A stretch of DNA of 64,000 nucleotides from Pseudorhodoferax sp. Leaf265. Lineage in GTDB: Bacteria > Pseudomonadota > Gammaproteobacteria > Burkholderiales > Burkholderiaceae_C. A model generated the notes under the pieces. The model was not told the DNA's origin and ran no database searches. It was given only the letters and a program-made list of their open reading frames with translations. Every line of letters starts with the position of its first letter. The stretch's first letter is position 1. A program made the position numbers and the translations under genes. The stretch spans positions 846,820 through 910,819 of the forward strand of contig NZ_LMMT01000001.1 of NCBI RefSeq assembly GCF_001422365.1. Direction: 5' to 3'. Positions 8,960 to 20,120 of this stretch are shown here, one piece after another.

Positions 8960-10375
8960 TCAGGGCTGGCGCAGCCAGTCGGCTTCCCAGCCGCCGCCCA
9001 GGGCCTGGATCAGCGACACCGCAGCCGTCTGCCGGGCCAGCTGCACCTGGGCCAGCGTGCGCCGCGCGCTGAGCGCCGAGGCCTGGGCGCTGACCACCTC
9101 GCTGTAGCCGACCTGGCCCGCACGGTAGCGGTTCAGCATCTGCTGCTCGGTGCGGTCGGCCGCCTGCGAGGCCTCGCGGCGCAGGCCTGCCTGCTCGGCC
9201 AGCGCGGCCGTGGCGCTGAGCTGGTCCTCCACGTCCTGGAAAGCCGAGAGCACGGTCTGCCGGTAGTTCGCGACGCTGGACGCATGGGCGGCGCGTGCCG
9301 CGTCGGTGGCGGCGTCGCGTGCGCCGCCGTCGAACACGGTCTGCGCCACCGACACGCCCAGTGCCCACAGCAGGCTGGAGGCGCTGAACAGATCGCCCAC
9401 GCGGCTGGCGCTGCCGCCCAGGCTGGCCGACAGGCCGATGCTCGGGTAATAGGCCGCGCGCGCGATGCCGATCTGCGCATTGGCCCGCGCCACCGCGCGC
9501 TCGGCGCCCGCGATGTCGGGCCGGCGTTGCAGCAGCAGCGAAGGCAAACCCGTGGGCACGGCCGGTACCACGGGGCGCCAGGCTGCGGGCGCGATGGCGA
9601 ACTCCGACGGCGTCACGCCCACCAGCACCGCAATGGCGTGCTCGTAGGTCGCGCGCGAGCGCCGCAGCGCCACGCGCTCGGCTTGGGCGCCGAGCAGTTG
9701 GGTCTGGGCCTGCAGCACATCGGTCTGGGCCGCGATGCCGGCGTCGTAGCGGTTGCGCGTGATCGCGAGCGCGCGCTCGTAGCCGGTGATGGTCTCGTCG
9801 AGCAGCACGATTTCCGCATCGGCTTCGCGCAGCGCGAGGTAGTTCGCCGCCAGCGCGCCGATGGACGAAAGCCGCGCCGAGGCCAGGTCGGCCGCGCTGG
9901 CCTGGGCGTTGGCCTGGGCGCTGTCGACGGCCTCGCCGAGCCGGCCCCACAGGTCGGGCGACCAGTCGGCCGCCACGCTGGCCGCGTAGGAGCGGCTGGA
10001 CGCCCCACCGCCCCGCACCGGCCCGCTGCGGCGCGCGCTGCCCTCCAGCGACAAGGTAGGCAGCAGGGCCGCCTGCTGCTCGCGCACCAGGGCCTGGGCC
10101 TGGGCGTAGTTGGCCACGGCCGCGGCGATGTTCTGGTTGGAGACCTGCACGCGCGCGGCCAACGCGTCCAGCTCTGGGTCGCCGAAGCGCGTCCACCAGT
10201 CGCCGCGGTCCAGCGCGTCGCCAGGCTGGGCCGGCACCCAGCCGTCGGCGGCCGGGGCTTCCTTGAAGGCGGCGGCAAAGCCGGTGTCCGGCCGCGCGTA
10301 GCGCGGGCCGACGGCACAGCCGGCCAGCAACGCCGGCAGGGCCAGGAGAACGAAACGGCGAGGCAGCATCTTCAT
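8960..10375 (-). CDS. Outer-membrane efflux factor, NodT/OprM type
   Basis: TolC-like channel of a tripartite pump, 471 residues. A lipoprotein signal [20 protein letters not shown] places its N-terminal Cys at residue 20; then RYARPD and the repeated alpha-helical outer-membrane-efflux domains, e.g. LLQRRPDIAGAERAVARANA and RYRAGQVGYSEVVSAQ, both hallmarks of the NodT family. The start ATG 10375 overlaps the stop of the upstream RND gene by 4 bp (ATGA), so the two are translationally coupled. Last gene of the four-gene efflux operon. Confidence 0.88.
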   Translation of the reverse strand: MKMLPRRFVLLALPALLAGCAVGPRYARPDTGFAAAFKEAPAADGWVPAQPGDALDRGDWWTRFGDPELDALAARVQVSNQNIAAAVANYAQAQALVREQQAALLPTLSLEGSARRSGPVRGGGASSRSYAASVAADWSPDLWGRLGEAVDSAQANAQASAADLASARLSSIGALAANYLALREADAEIVLLDETITGYERALAITRNRYDAGIAAQTDVLQAQTQLLGAQAERVALRRSRATYEHAIAVLVGVTPSEFAIAPAAWRPVVPAVPTGLPSLLLQRRPDIAGAERAVARANAQIGIARAAYYPSIGLSASLGGSASRVGDLFSASSLLWALGVSVAQTVFDGGARDAATDAARAAHASSVANYRQTVLSAFQDVEDQLSATAALAEQAGLRREASQAADRTEQQMLNRYRAGQVGYSEVVSAQASALSARRTLAQVQLARQTAAVSLIQALGGGWEADWLRQP

Positions 10376-13300
10376 GGGGTCCGGGCGAGCAGGCGGTCGT
10401 TGGCGGCCGGGCGGCGCAGCTTGTCCAGCAGCACGTAGACCACGGGCACGGTCAACAGGGTCAGCAGCTGGCTCGCGATCAGCCCGCCGACGATGGTCAC
10501 GCCCAGCGGCTGGCGCAGCTCGGCACCCTGGCCGAAGCCCAGCGCGAGCGGCAAGGCGCCCAGCGCCGCGGCCAGCGTGGTCATGAGAATGGGCCGAAAG
10601 CGCAGCAGGCAGGCCTCGCGCACGGCGTCCAGCGCCGACAGGCCGCGCGCGCGCTGCGCCTCCAGCGCAAAGTCGATGATCATGATGGCGTTCTTCTTGA
10701 CGATGCCGATCAGGAGGAACAGCCCGATCAGCGCGATGATGGTCATCTCCATGCGGAACAGCAGCAGGCCCAGCACCGCGCCCACGCCGGCCGAAGGCAG
10801 CGTGCTGAGCACCGTGATCGGGTGGATCAGGCTCTCGTACAGCACGCCCAGCACGATGTAGATGACGACGATGGCCGCGATGATCAGCAGGGTCTGCTGC
10901 CCGCCCGTGTCCTGCGCGGCGCGGGCCGTACCGGCAAAGCTGCCGCGCACATTGACCGGCATGGCGATGTCGTTCTCGGCCTGCCTGACCAGCTGCTGCG
11001 CCTGCGCCAATGTCACGCCGTCGGCCAGCGCGAACGAGATGGTGCTGGACAGCTCGGTGTCGTCGTGGCTGATGGCGCTGGGCACGGCCCGCTCGCCCAC
11101 GCGCACGAAGCTTGCGAGCGGCACCATGGTGGTCGTGCTTGTGGCCAGTGCCTGGCCAGCCGAGGAGTTGCGCGATGCGGGGTTGGCCGAGGTCACGGTC
11201 GAGGTGCCCGTGCTGCTGTTGGCGTTCGACTGCACCGTGCTCGTGCTCGTCTGCCCGGTCGTGGGGTCGACGGTGGTGCTGACCGTGGATGGCACGTACA
11301 GGTCCTTGAGCACCAGCGGCGCCTGCTGGAAGCGCGGCGCCCACTCCATGATCACCGAGTACTGGTTCAGGTCGTTGTAGATGGTGGCCACAGAGCGCTG
11401 GCCGAAGGCGCTGTACAGCGCGGCGTTGACGGCCGAGGTGCTGACGCCCAGGCGCGCCGCGGCGTCGCGGTCGACCGAGACGAAGGTCTCCATGCCGTTG
11501 TCGGAGGATTCGCCGTCCACGTCGGTCAGCTGCTCGAGCTCGGCCATGCGGTCGGACAGCTTCTTCGACCAGTTGCGCAGGTCGGCCAACGAATCGCTCT
11601 TGAGCGTGTACTGGTAGGTCGAGTTGCTCTGGCGCCCGCCCATGCGCAGGTCCTGCACCGGCCCCAGGAACACGCGCAGCCCGGTCAGCTGGTTCAGCTG
11701 CGGGCGCAGCCGGTCGATCACGGCCTGGGTCTTCTCGCTGCGGCCATTGCCCAGGGGCTTCAGGTTCACGAACATGAAGCCGCCGCCCGCGCGCGCGCCG
11801 CCGCTGAAGGCGATCACGGTGTCCACCGCCGCGTCGGCACGGATGATGTCCACCGCCTGCTTGAGCTTGGCCTGCAGCGCCACGGACGAGATGCTCTGGT
11901 CGGCGCGGATGCCGGCATTGAGCTGCCCGTTGTCCTGCTGCGGGTAGAAGCCCTTGGGGATGTGCATGAACAGCCAGACGTTCAGGCCCACCACCACGGC
12001 CAGCGAGAGCATGACCAGGCCCTTGCTGGCCAGCGCCCAGTCCAGGCTGTGGGCGTAGACGCGCAGGCTCCAGGCCCAGAGCCGTTCCGTGCCGCGCAGA
12101 AAGGGGCCGCTGATGCGGCCGGGCGGGCGCTGGCGGTACCAGGCTTCGCTGCGCAGCAGCATGGCGCACAGCATGGGCGTGGTGGTCAGCGAGATCACGA
12201 GCGAGATCAGCACCGCGGCGGACAGCGTGACCGCGAACTCCTGGAACAGCCGCCCGACCTGTCCGCCCATGAACAGCAGCGGGATGAACACCGCCACCAG
12301 CGACAGGCTGATCGACAGCACCGTGAAGCCGACCTCGCGCGCGCCCTTCAGGGCCGCGGCCATGCGGTCCATGCCCTCCTCGATGTGGCGCTGCGTGTTC
12401 TCCAGCACCACGATGGCGTCGTCCACGACGAAGCCGGTGGCCACCGTCAGCGCCATCAGGCTGAGGTTGTTGAGCGAGAAGCCCAGCAGCCACATCACGC
12501 CGAAGGTGCCCAGCAGCGAGACCACGGTGGCCACGGCCGGGATGACGGTGGCGCGCGCGCGGCGCAGGAACACGCCGACCACGCACACCACCAGCACCAC
12601 CGACAGCATCAGCGTGAACTCCACCTCGTGCAGCGAGCCGCGGATGGAGTTGGTGCGGTCCGAGGAGACCTGCACGGCGATGTCCTGCGGCAACTGGGCG
12701 CGCAGTTCGGGCAGCAGGCGGCGCACGCTGTCCACGGTCTCGATGATGTTGGCGCCGGGTTCCTGCGTGACCAGCACGATCACGGCCGGCTTGCCGTTGA
12801 ACAGGCCCACGGTGCGCGTGTTCTCCACGCTGTCGGCGACGTTCGCCACGTCCGACAGCTTCACCGGCGCGCCGTTGCGCCAGGCGATCACGAGATCGCG
12901 GTAGTCGGCCGCGCGCAGGCCTGGCGCGGGTGTGTAGACCTGCAGGCGCCGGCCCTCGCCCTCGATCGCGCCCTTGGGCCGGTTGGCGTTGTTGGCCTGG
13001 ATCGCGGCGCGCACGTCCTCGGTGCTGATGCCCAGCTGGTTCAGCGGGTAGGGGTCGAGCTCCACGCGCACGGCGGGCAGCGAGCCGCCACCGATCTCCA
13101 CGTCGCCCACGCCCTCGACCTGCGCCAGGCGCTGGCTCACGATGTTGGACACCGCGTCGTAGATCTGGCCCGGCGTGCGCGTCTCCGAGGTCAGCGCGAG
13201 GATGATGACCGGCGAGGCCGTGGGGTTGGCCTTGCGGTAGGTCGGGTTGCTGCGCAGCGTGCTGGGCAGGTCGGCGCGCGCGGCGTTGATGGCGGCCTGC

Positions 13301-13623
13301 ACCTCGCGCGCGGCGGCGTCGATGTTGCGGTTCAGGTCGAACTGCAGCGTCACGCGCGTGGAGCCGGTGGAACTCGTGGAGGTCAGCTCGTTGACGCCCG
13401 GGATCACGCCCAACCGGCGTTCCAGCGGCGTGGCCACGCTGGAGGCCATGGTCGAGGGGCTGGCTCCGGCCAGGTTGGCGGAGACCGAGATCACCGGGAA
13501 GTCCACGCGCGGCAACGGCGAGACCGGCAGCACGAAGAAGGCCAGGATGCCGGCCAGCGCCACGCCGATGGTCAGCAGCACGGTGGCGATGGGCCGCTCG
13601 ACGAAGGGCCGCGACAGGTTCAT
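10372..13623 (-). CDS. RND efflux permease, MdtC/MuxC type
   Basis: Inner-membrane proton-driven multidrug exporter, 1083 residues, partner of the MdtB-like permease upstream. Starts [17 protein letters not shown]; the proton-relay helix reads [17 protein letters not shown], and a second ACR repeat follows. Unusual: residues ~777-834 form a Ser/Thr-rich stretch (e.g. [18 protein letters not shown]) inserted after LKDLYVPST, which standard MdtC lacks; see findings. Stop/start overlaps of 4 bp on both sides show a tight operon. Confidence 0.88.
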   Translation of the reverse strand: MNLSRPFVERPIATVLLTIGVALAGILAFFVLPVSPLPRVDFPVISVSANLAGASPSTMASSVATPLERRLGVIPGVNELTSTSSTGSTRVTLQFDLNRNIDAAAREVQAAINAARADLPSTLRSNPTYRKANPTASPVIILALTSETRTPGQIYDAVSNIVSQRLAQVEGVGDVEIGGGSLPAVRVELDPYPLNQLGISTEDVRAAIQANNANRPKGAIEGEGRRLQVYTPAPGLRAADYRDLVIAWRNGAPVKLSDVANVADSVENTRTVGLFNGKPAVIVLVTQEPGANIIETVDSVRRLLPELRAQLPQDIAVQVSSDRTNSIRGSLHEVEFTLMLSVVLVVCVVGVFLRRARATVIPAVATVVSLLGTFGVMWLLGFSLNNLSLMALTVATGFVVDDAIVVLENTQRHIEEGMDRMAAALKGAREVGFTVLSISLSLVAVFIPLLFMGGQVGRLFQEFAVTLSAAVLISLVISLTTTPMLCAMLLRSEAWYRQRPPGRISGPFLRGTERLWAWSLRVYAHSLDWALASKGLVMLSLAVVVGLNVWLFMHIPKGFYPQQDNGQLNAGIRADQSISSVALQAKLKQAVDIIRADAAVDTVIAFSGGARAGGGFMFVNLKPLGNGRSEKTQAVIDRLRPQLNQLTGLRVFLGPVQDLRMGGRQSNSTYQYTLKSDSLADLRNWSKKLSDRMAELEQLTDVDGESSDNGMETFVSVDRDAAARLGVSTSAVNAALYSAFGQRSVATIYNDLNQYSVIMEWAPRFQQAPLVLKDLYVPSTVSTTVDPTTGQTSTSTVQSNANSSTGTSTVTSANPASRNSSAGQALATSTTTMVPLASFVRVGERAVPSAISHDDTELSSTISFALADGVTLAQAQQLVRQAENDIAMPVNVRGSFAGTARAAQDTGGQQTLLIIAAIVVIYIVLGVLYESLIHPITVLSTLPSAGVGAVLGLLLFRMEMTIIALIGLFLLIGIVKKNAIMIIDFALEAQRARGLSALDAVREACLLRFRPILMTTLAAALGALPLALGFGQGAELRQPLGVTIVGGLIASQLLTLLTVPVVYVLLDKLRRPAANDRLLARTP

Positions 13624-16600
13624 GCGGGCGCCTCGTCGCGGTGCCGCGCGAACCGCTGGCCCAGGCGGTCGAACGCCAGGTAGATCACCGGCGTGGTGAA
13701 CAGCGTGAGGATCTGCGACAGCACGAGACCGCCGAAGATCGCCAGCCCCAGCGGCCGGCGCAGTTCGGCGCCCTCGCCCCAGCCGAACATCAGTGGCAGC
13801 GCAGCGAACAGCGCGGCCAGCGTGGTCATGAGGATGGGCCGAAAGCGCAGCAGCGCGGCCTGGTGGATGGCCTCCTGCGGCGACTTGCCCTGCTGGCGTT
13901 CGGCGTCGATCGCGAAGTCGATCATCATGATCGCGTTCTTCTTGACGATGCCGATCAAGAGGATGATGCCGATGATGCCGATCACGCCCAGGTCCTGGCC
14001 GCTCAGCATCAATGCCAGCAGCGCGCCGACGCCGGCCGAGGGCAGCGTGGACAGGATGGTGAGCGGGTGCACGTAGCTCTCGTACAGCACGCCCAGAACG
14101 ATGTAGACGCAGACCACGGCCGCCAGGATCAGCCAGAGCTGGCTGGTCAGCGACTTCTCGTAGGCACCGGCCGCGCCCAGGAACTTCATGGCGATGCTGG
14201 CCGGCAGGCCGATCTCGGCCGCGGCCGCGCGGATGGCCTGCACCGACCTGCCCAGCGCCGCGCCGGGCGCGGTGTCGAAGCCCACGGTAGCGGCCGGGTA
14301 CTGCGCCACGCGCGTGACCTGCAGCGGCACCAGCTGCTCGCGCACCGTGGCGAAGGACGACAGCGGCGTGGTGCCGCCGCTGCCGGTCTTGAGCTGCAGA
14401 TTTCCCAGGCCCTGCACCGAATCCAGGCCCTCGCGCTGCGCCTCCAGGATCACGCGGTACTGGTTGGTCTCGGTGAAGATGGTGGAGACGATGCGCTGGC
14501 CGAACGCGCTGTAGAGCGCGTCGTCCACCGCGCTGGCGGTGACGGACAGGCGCGCGGCCGTGCCGCGGTCGATGTCCACATAGGCCGCCAGGCCCTGGGC
14601 GCCGGCGTCGGTGGTGGCGTTGCGCACGCGGTCGGCCAGGTCGGTGCCGTGCAGGCGCAGGACCAGCTTGCGCGCCCATTCGTTCACGAGTGCGGTGTCC
14701 ACGCCTTCCAGCGAGAGGCGGAACTCGGTCGGCCCGGCCTCGGCGTCGATGGTCAGGTCCTGCGTGGGCTGCAGGTACAGCGTGACGCCGGCCACGGTCT
14801 CGCGCACGCGCTGGCGCAGCCTGTCCATGGTCTCCTGCTGGTTGCCACGGTCCGCGCGCAGGTTCACGAGCATGGTGCCGGTGTTGAGCGCGGTGTTGCT
14901 GGCGCCGTCCACACCGACCACGGCCGACAGGCTGCGCACCTGCGGGTCGGCCAGGATGGCCATGGCGGCCGCCTGCTGCAACTCGGCCATGCGCGCGTAC
15001 GAGACGTCCTGCGCGGCCTCCACGCGCACCTTGAGCTGCCCGGTGTCCTGCGTGGGGAACAGGCCCTTGGGGATCGCGATGTACAGCAGCACCGTGAGCA
15101 CCAGCGTGGCCAGGGCCACCAGCAGGGTCAGCGGCTGGTGGCGCAGCACCCAGACCAGGCCGCGGTCGTAGCGCGCGATCACGCGGTCGAAGAAGCGCTG
15201 CACGGCGTGGCCGAAGCGGCTGGGCGTTTCAGCCTCGGGTTTCAGCCAGCGCGCCGACATCATGGGCACCAGCGTCAGCGAGACCACGGCCGAGATCAGG
15301 ATGGTGATGGCCAGCGTGACCGCGAACTCGCGGAACAGCCGGCCCACCACGTCCTCCATGAACAGCAGCGGGATCAACACCGCGATCAGCGACACCGTCA
15401 GCGAGATGATGGTGAAGCCGATCTGCGTGGCGCCCTTGAGCGCGGCGGCGAAGGGCTTCTCGCCCTCCTCCAGGTAGCGCGCGATGTTCTCGATCATGAC
15501 GATCGCGTCGTCCACCACGAAGCCCGTGGCGATGGTCAGCGCCATCAGCGAAAGGTTGTTCAGCGAGTAGCCCAGCAGGTACATGAGCCCGCAGGTGCCG
15601 ACCAGCGAAATCGGCACGGCGATGCTGGCGATCACGGTGGCGCGCAGGTTGTGCAGGAAGGCGAAGATCACCAGCACCACGAGCAGCACGGCCAGCAGCA
15701 GCTCCAGCTGCACGTGCTCGACCGAGGCACGGATGCCGGTGGTGCGGTCGGACAGAACCTCCACGCGCAGCGCGGCGGGCAGTGCCGCCTGCAGTTCGGG
15801 CAGCTGCTGCTTGATGGCGTCCACGGTGGCGATGACATTGGCGCCCGGTTGCCTCTGGACATTCAGGATCACGGCCGGGCGCAGGTCAGCTCCGCTGCCC
15901 TCCTTCAGCGCCGCCCACGCCCCCAGCTGCGCGTTCTCGGCCCCGTCCACCACGCGCGCCACGTCGCGCATGCGCACGGGCGCGCCGTTCTTCCAGGCCA
16001 CGATGAGGTTCTGGTAGTCGGCCGCGGCCAGCAGCTGGTCGTTGCTGTTGATGCTGTAGGCGCGCGCCGGGCCGTCGAAGCTGCCCTTGGCGCTGTTGGC
16101 GTTGGCTGCGGCGATCACCGTGCGCAGCGTGTCGATGCCCAGGCCCACCGAGGCCAGCGCCTGGGTGTCGGCCTGGATGCGCACGGCCGGCCGCTGTCCG
16201 CCCGACAGCGTGACCAGGCCCACGCCGGCCACCTGGCTGATCTTCTGCGCCATGCGCGTGTTGACCAGGTTCTGCACTTCGGTCAGCGGCATGCTGTCGG
16301 CGCTGACGGCCAGCGTCAGGATGGGCGCGTCGGCCGGGTTCACCTTGGCGTAGACCGGCGGCGCCGGCAGATCGGCCGGCAGCAGCGAGTTGCCGGCGTT
16401 GATGGCGGCCTGCACCTGCTGCTCGGCCACGTCCAGCGTCTGGTCCAGGTCGAACTGCAGCGTGACGATGGAGACGCCGGCCGCGCTGGTCGAGGCCATG
16501 CGGTTCAGACCCGGCATCTGGCCGAACTGGCGCTCCAGCGGCGCGCTCACGGTGCGGCTCATGACCTCGGGGCTGGCGCCCGGGTACAGCGTCTGCACCT

Positions 16601-16736
16601 GGATGGTCGGGTAGTCCACCTGCGGCAGCGCGGCCAGCGGCAGGAAGCGCAGGCCGACCAGGCCGGCCAGCACGATGGCCAGCATCAGCAGCCCGGTGGC
16701 TACCGGGCGCTCGATGAAGGGTCTGGACGGGCTCAT
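13620..16736 (-). CDS. RND efflux permease, MdtB/MuxB type
   Basis: First of two RND permeases, 1038 residues, beginning [17 protein letters not shown]. The conserved acidic pair of the proton relay is in [17 protein letters not shown]; the C-terminal half contains [17 protein letters not shown] and [14 protein letters not shown]. The paired B/C arrangement is characteristic of MdtABC/MuxABC pumps that work as a B2C heterotrimer (family knowledge) and export novobiocin- or bile-salt-like compounds in other species. The gap to the adaptor gene is 4 bp; the stop overlaps the next ATG. Confidence 0.88.
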   Translation of the reverse strand: MSPSRPFIERPVATGLLMLAIVLAGLVGLRFLPLAALPQVDYPTIQVQTLYPGASPEVMSRTVSAPLERQFGQMPGLNRMASTSAAGVSIVTLQFDLDQTLDVAEQQVQAAINAGNSLLPADLPAPPVYAKVNPADAPILTLAVSADSMPLTEVQNLVNTRMAQKISQVAGVGLVTLSGGQRPAVRIQADTQALASVGLGIDTLRTVIAAANANSAKGSFDGPARAYSINSNDQLLAAADYQNLIVAWKNGAPVRMRDVARVVDGAENAQLGAWAALKEGSGADLRPAVILNVQRQPGANVIATVDAIKQQLPELQAALPAALRVEVLSDRTTGIRASVEHVQLELLLAVLLVVLVIFAFLHNLRATVIASIAVPISLVGTCGLMYLLGYSLNNLSLMALTIATGFVVDDAIVMIENIARYLEEGEKPFAAALKGATQIGFTIISLTVSLIAVLIPLLFMEDVVGRLFREFAVTLAITILISAVVSLTLVPMMSARWLKPEAETPSRFGHAVQRFFDRVIARYDRGLVWVLRHQPLTLLVALATLVLTVLLYIAIPKGLFPTQDTGQLKVRVEAAQDVSYARMAELQQAAAMAILADPQVRSLSAVVGVDGASNTALNTGTMLVNLRADRGNQQETMDRLRQRVRETVAGVTLYLQPTQDLTIDAEAGPTEFRLSLEGVDTALVNEWARKLVLRLHGTDLADRVRNATTDAGAQGLAAYVDIDRGTAARLSVTASAVDDALYSAFGQRIVSTIFTETNQYRVILEAQREGLDSVQGLGNLQLKTGSGGTTPLSSFATVREQLVPLQVTRVAQYPAATVGFDTAPGAALGRSVQAIRAAAAEIGLPASIAMKFLGAAGAYEKSLTSQLWLILAAVVCVYIVLGVLYESYVHPLTILSTLPSAGVGALLALMLSGQDLGVIGIIGIILLIGIVKKNAIMMIDFAIDAERQQGKSPQEAIHQAALLRFRPILMTTLAALFAALPLMFGWGEGAELRRPLGLAIFGGLVLSQILTLFTTPVIYLAFDRLGQRFARHRDEAPA

Positions 16737-16740
16737 GAAC

Positions 16741-18357
16741 TCAGGAACCCGGCCGGCGCCGCTGCTGCAGGTTCTGCCAGCGCGCCAGCGCCTGCGGGTC
16801 GCCGCGGTCCAGCGCTTCGAGGAACTGCTTGCGCTGGGCCAGCTTTTCGGGGTCGTCCTTGACCGACTCGAGCATGCGCTGGCGCTGTTCGGCCGTGGGC
16901 AGACCGGTGGATTCGGGCTGGGCGGCTGGCGGCTGGCCGCTGGGTGCGGGCGCCGTGGCAGCCGGTGGCTGCGGGCCGGAGGCGCCCGGGCGCACCGGCA
17001 GCGGCGCGGGCGCGGCGGCCGCGGCGTTGGCGGGCGTGGCGGCGCCGGCCGCAGGCGCCGCCGCGCCCTGCCCGTTGCGGCGCCCGCCACCAGCGCGCGG
17101 GCCGGCCGGCGGCACCTCGCCCTGCAGCCGCACGCGCGCGCCTTCGCTCAAGCGGTCGCCCCCCTCGGTCACGACGAGCTCGCCGGCCTGCAGGCCCTCG
17201 GTCACGGCCACCACGTCCACTGTCGCCTCGCCGCGTTTCACGCGGCGCATGCTGACGCTGCGGTCGTCGGCGATCACGTAGACGTAAGGGCCCTGCGGCC
17301 CGGTGCGCACGGCCGTCACGGGCACCACCAGGGCGTCCAGCGTGCGCAGCGTCATGCGCACATTGACGAACTGGTTGGGAAACAGCTTGCCGTCGGCGTT
17401 GGCGAAGCGGGCCTTGGCCTTGACCGTGCCCGTGGTGGTGTCGACCACGTTGTCCAGCGTGGAGAAGCTGCCGGTGTCCAGCACCGCGCTGCGCGTGCGG
17501 TCCAGCGCGGCCACGGTCGGCTTGCTGTTGCCGCGCACCTGATCCTGCACCTCGGGAATGCGGTCCTGCGGCACGGCGAACTGCACGTCGATGGGGTTCA
17601 TCTGCGTGATCACGGCGATGCCCGTGGTCGCGCTTGCCGCCACGGTGTTGCCAGGGTCCACGGTGCGCAGGCCGATGCGGCCCGTGAGCGGTGCCGTGAT
17701 GCGCGTGAACTCCAGGTTCACGGCCGCCGCGGCCTCGGCCGCCTTGTCGCTCGTGACCGTGCCCTCGAGCTGCTGCACCAGCGCGGCCTGGGTGTCCACG
17801 TCCTGCCGGGCGATGGAGTCCTGGCCCAGCAGCGTGCGGTAGCGCGCCAGCGTGACGCGGGCGGCCTGCAGCTGCGCCTCGTCGCGCATGCGCGTGCCGC
17901 GCGCTTGCATCAGGGCCTGCTCGTAGGGCCGCGGATCGATGCGGGCCAGCAGTTGGCCTCGGCGCACGGTCTGGCCTTCGGTGAACAGCACCTCGGTCAG
18001 CACGCCGCCGACCTGGGGCTTGAGCGTGACCGTGGCGGTGGGCGTGACGGTGCCCAGCGCGTCCAGCGTGATCGGGATCTGCGCGCGCGCCACCGCGGCA
18101 TGGCCGACCGTCACCATGCCGAAGCCGCCCGGCCCACCCGGCGGGCCGCCAGGGCCACCGGGTCGGGGCCCCATGCCGAAGCCGGCTGGCGTCTCGGCCG
18201 GCCGCTTGACGAGGTAGTAGCTGCCACCGACCAGCCCGCCCAGCACCAGCACGGTGACCAGCGCCCCGAGCCAGCGGCGCCCGCGCGAGGGCGGCCGCGC
18301 AGGCGGCGGCACCAGGGAACGGGAGGGCGGAACAGGGCCGGGCGTGGGGTGGTCCAT
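16741..18357 (-). CDS. Membrane-fusion (adaptor) protein, MdtA/MuxA type
   Basis: Periplasmic adaptor linking the RND permeases to the outer-membrane channel, 538 residues. One N-terminal TM ([19 protein letters not shown]), a lipoyl/barrel region ([33 protein letters not shown]), a coiled-coil hairpin, and a beta-barrel/MP domain ([30 protein letters not shown]). Odd: a long Ala/Pro/Gly tail (residues ~425-495) and then a short charged helix ([20 protein letters not shown]) are added beyond the usual ~400 residues. Start ATG 18357; the upstream in-frame ATG at 18429 adds residues without family support. Confidence 0.87.
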   Translation of the reverse strand: MDHPTPGPVPPSRSLVPPPARPPSRGRRWLGALVTVLVLGGLVGGSYYLVKRPAETPAGFGMGPRPGGPGGPPGGPGGFGMVTVGHAAVARAQIPITLDALGTVTPTATVTLKPQVGGVLTEVLFTEGQTVRRGQLLARIDPRPYEQALMQARGTRMRDEAQLQAARVTLARYRTLLGQDSIARQDVDTQAALVQQLEGTVTSDKAAEAAAAVNLEFTRITAPLTGRIGLRTVDPGNTVAASATTGIAVITQMNPIDVQFAVPQDRIPEVQDQVRGNSKPTVAALDRTRSAVLDTGSFSTLDNVVDTTTGTVKAKARFANADGKLFPNQFVNVRMTLRTLDALVVPVTAVRTGPQGPYVYVIADDRSVSMRRVKRGEATVDVVAVTEGLQAGELVVTEGGDRLSEGARVRLQGEVPPAGPRAGGGRRNGQGAAAPAAGAATPANAAAAAPAPLPVRPGASGPQPPAATAPAPSGQPPAAQPESTGLPTAEQRQRMLESVKDDPEKLAQRKQFLEALDRGDPQALARWQNLQQRRRPGS

Positions 18358-18405
18358 GGCGCGAAATCGGGGGCAGGCACGAGGTTGGTGCGATTGGAGC
18401 CGGCG

Positions 18406-18436
18406 ATCGTAGCCGGCATGTGCTTGCAACTGTCAA
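18406..18436 (-). promoter_or_regulatory. Candidate sigma-70 promoter for the efflux operon
   Basis: On the minus strand TTGACA (18436-18431) is followed after 19 bp by TACGAT (18411-18406), about 50 bp upstream of the adaptor start. The -35 is a perfect match, the spacing is long, so the call is tentative. No operator for a TetR or MarR regulator was recognised. Confidence 0.4.
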
Positions 18437-18586
18437 CGGCAGGTAAAGCGGCCGGACCGGCCCGTTCGTCGCGCTGCACTGCCGTTGGCGCCGCCGTGCT
18501 GCAGCCCGTCGCATGGCGCTGGGAAGCGGCGCAGCGCCGGCGCACAGTCGCGCCAACACAGCACACCACACACCACGGAGCCCGCC

Positions 18587-19108
18587 ATGCTGATCCAGAT
18601 CCTGACCCACACGCCCGCCTGGGTGTTCGCGCTGTTCGCGCTGCTCGCCTGGATGGGCGGCAGGCAGCTGCGGGACGGTAGCACCCACCTCATCCGCGCG
18701 ACCGCCATGCCGGTGGCCATGGTCGCCCTGGCCATCTACGGCGTGACGGGTGCGTTCGGCCGCTCGGATGCCGGCTGGCTGGCGCTGGCCGGCTGGGGCC
18801 TGGCCGCAGGCGCGGCGCTGGCCGCCGTGGTGCGGCTGCCGCTGCACCCGGCCGTGCGCTACGAGCCCGCCAGCCGCCGCTTCTTCCAACCTGGCAGCTG
18901 GGCGCCGCTGGCGCTCATGATGGGCATCTTCGCCACCAAGTACGCCGTGGGCGTGCTGCTGGCCATGCACCCGGAAGTGGCCCACGAGGGCGGCTTCGCC
19001 ACAGGCGTCAGCACGCTGTACGGCCTGTTCAGCGGCATCTTCGCCGGCCGTGCGCTGCGGCTGTGGCAGCTGGCCCGGCGCCAGCATGTCGCCGCCGTCA
19101 CCGCCTGA
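18587..19108 (+). CDS. Small multi-spanning membrane protein, function unknown
   Basis: 173 residues with about four to five hydrophobic segments (WVFALFALLAWMGGRQL, PVAMVALAIYGVTGAFG, LAGWGLAAGAALAAVVRL, WAPLALMMGIFATKYAVGVL, STLYGLFSGIFAGRALRL). The WMGGRQLRD and FFQPGSWAPLALMM pattern recalls an uncharacterised Burkholderiales membrane-protein family; I do not recognise a function. It is divergent from the efflux operon and directly upstream (25 bp) of a second small membrane protein, probably in one transcript. Confidence 0.7.
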   Translation: MLIQILTHTPAWVFALFALLAWMGGRQLRDGSTHLIRATAMPVAMVALAIYGVTGAFGRSDAGWLALAGWGLAAGAALAAVVRLPLHPAVRYEPASRRFFQPGSWAPLALMMGIFATKYAVGVLLAMHPEVAHEGGFATGVSTLYGLFSGIFAGRALRLWQLARRQHVAAVTA

Positions 19109-19133
19109 CCCCCTTTTCTTCAAGGAGCACACC

Positions 19134-19427
19134 ATGTCCCGTCACCCCATCCCCGGCGAAACCCAACTCGACTGGACCGCCCGTCGCCGCGCCAAGGCCA
19201 AGCTGGGCTGGTTCGCCCACGCCACGGTCTACCTGGTCGTCAACGCCGTGCTGGTCGCGCTGTCGCTGGCCGGTGGCCGGCACTGGGCGCTGTTCCCGCT
19301 GCTGGGCTGGGGCCTGGGCCTCCTGTTCCACGGCCTGGCGGTCTGGGTGCTGGCACCGGGCAACCCGCTGATGGACCGCATGGTCGCGCGCGAACGCCAG
19401 CGGCTGGACGGCGGCACGCCGCGTTGA
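19134..19427 (+). CDS. 2TM-domain protein
   Basis: 97 residues with a charged N-terminus (DWTARRRAKAKLGWFAH) and two transmembrane helices separated by a short basic turn, the pattern of the 2TM domain (PF13239-like). Such modules are often encoded beside or fused to LytS/LytTR signalling proteins (family knowledge), and a LytS-LytTR pair lies 1.8 kb downstream on the same strand, which makes a link plausible. A good ribosome site, AAGGAG, is 8 bp before ATG 19134. Confidence 0.7.
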   Translation: MSRHPIPGETQLDWTARRRAKAKLGWFAHATVYLVVNAVLVALSLAGGRHWALFPLLGWGLGLLFHGLAVWVLAPGNPLMDRMVARERQRLDGGTPR

Positions 19428-19445
19428 TCGGGCACCATGCAGGCC

Positions 19446-20120
19446 ATGATCACCGTCCACCACCTCGACAACTCCCGTTCGCAGCGCGTGCTGTGGCTGC
19501 TGGAAGAACTGGAACTGCCCTACGAGATCGTGCAGTACCAGCGCGACCCGGCGACCCTGCTGGCCCCGCCCGAGCTGCGCCGCGTGCACCCGCTGGGCAA
19601 GTCGCCCGTGGTGACCACCGACGACGGCCTGGTGCTGGCCGAGTCGGGCGCCATCCTGGAGACGCTGGTCGAGCGCCATGGCCAGGGCCGCCTGGCACCG
19701 CCGCCGGGCACGCCCGAGGCCGTGCGCTTTCGCTACTGGATGCACTATGCCGAGGGCTCGGCCATGCCGCCGCTGCTGCTCAAGCTGGTGTTCGACCGCA
19801 TCGAGAAGGCCAAGATGCCCTTCTTCGCCAAGCCGATCGCGCGCGGCATCGCGGCCAAGGCCAAGGCCGCGCTGATCACGCCCAACCTGCAACGGCACCT
19901 GGATTTCCTCGAAGGCGAACTGACCGGGCGCGACTGGTTCGTCGGCGATGCCTTCACGGCGGCCGACATCCAGCTGAGCTTTCCGGTCGAGGCCGCGCGG
20001 CAGCGCGCCGGGCTGGATGCCAGCCGCCCGAACCTCGTGGGGTGGCTGGAGCGCATCCACGCGCGGCCGGCGTTCCGGCGTGCGCTGCAGCGTGGTGGGC
20101 CCTATGCGCTGGCCGACTGA
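19446..20120 (+). CDS. Glutathione S-transferase
   Basis: Cytosolic GST of 224 residues: thioredoxin-like N-domain with HHLDNSRSQRVLWLLEEL (catalytic Ser/Asn region), the cis-Pro region GKSPVVTTDDG and glutathione-binding ESGAILETL, then an all-helical C-domain with the N-capping-box motif FTAADIQLSF. Closest in style to the Ure2p-like/bacterial GSTs. I prefer ATG 19446 because family members begin MITVHHL; ATG 19437 would add three residues. The end overlaps the next gene by 17 bp. Confidence 0.85.
   Translation: MITVHHLDNSRSQRVLWLLEELELPYEIVQYQRDPATLLAPPELRRVHPLGKSPVVTTDDGLVLAESGAILETLVERHGQGRLAPPPGTPEAVRFRYWMHYAEGSAMPPLLLKLVFDRIEKAKMPFFAKPIARGIAAKAKAALITPNLQRHLDFLEGELTGRDWFVGDAFTAADIQLSFPVEAARQRAGLDASRPNLVGWLERIHARPAFRRALQRGGPYALAD

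Noticed and set aside
10822..16862. Very long plus-strand open frames opposite the efflux operon
   Set aside because: Shadows of the RND genes in GC-rich DNA; His/Arg/Gln-rich composition without any domain.
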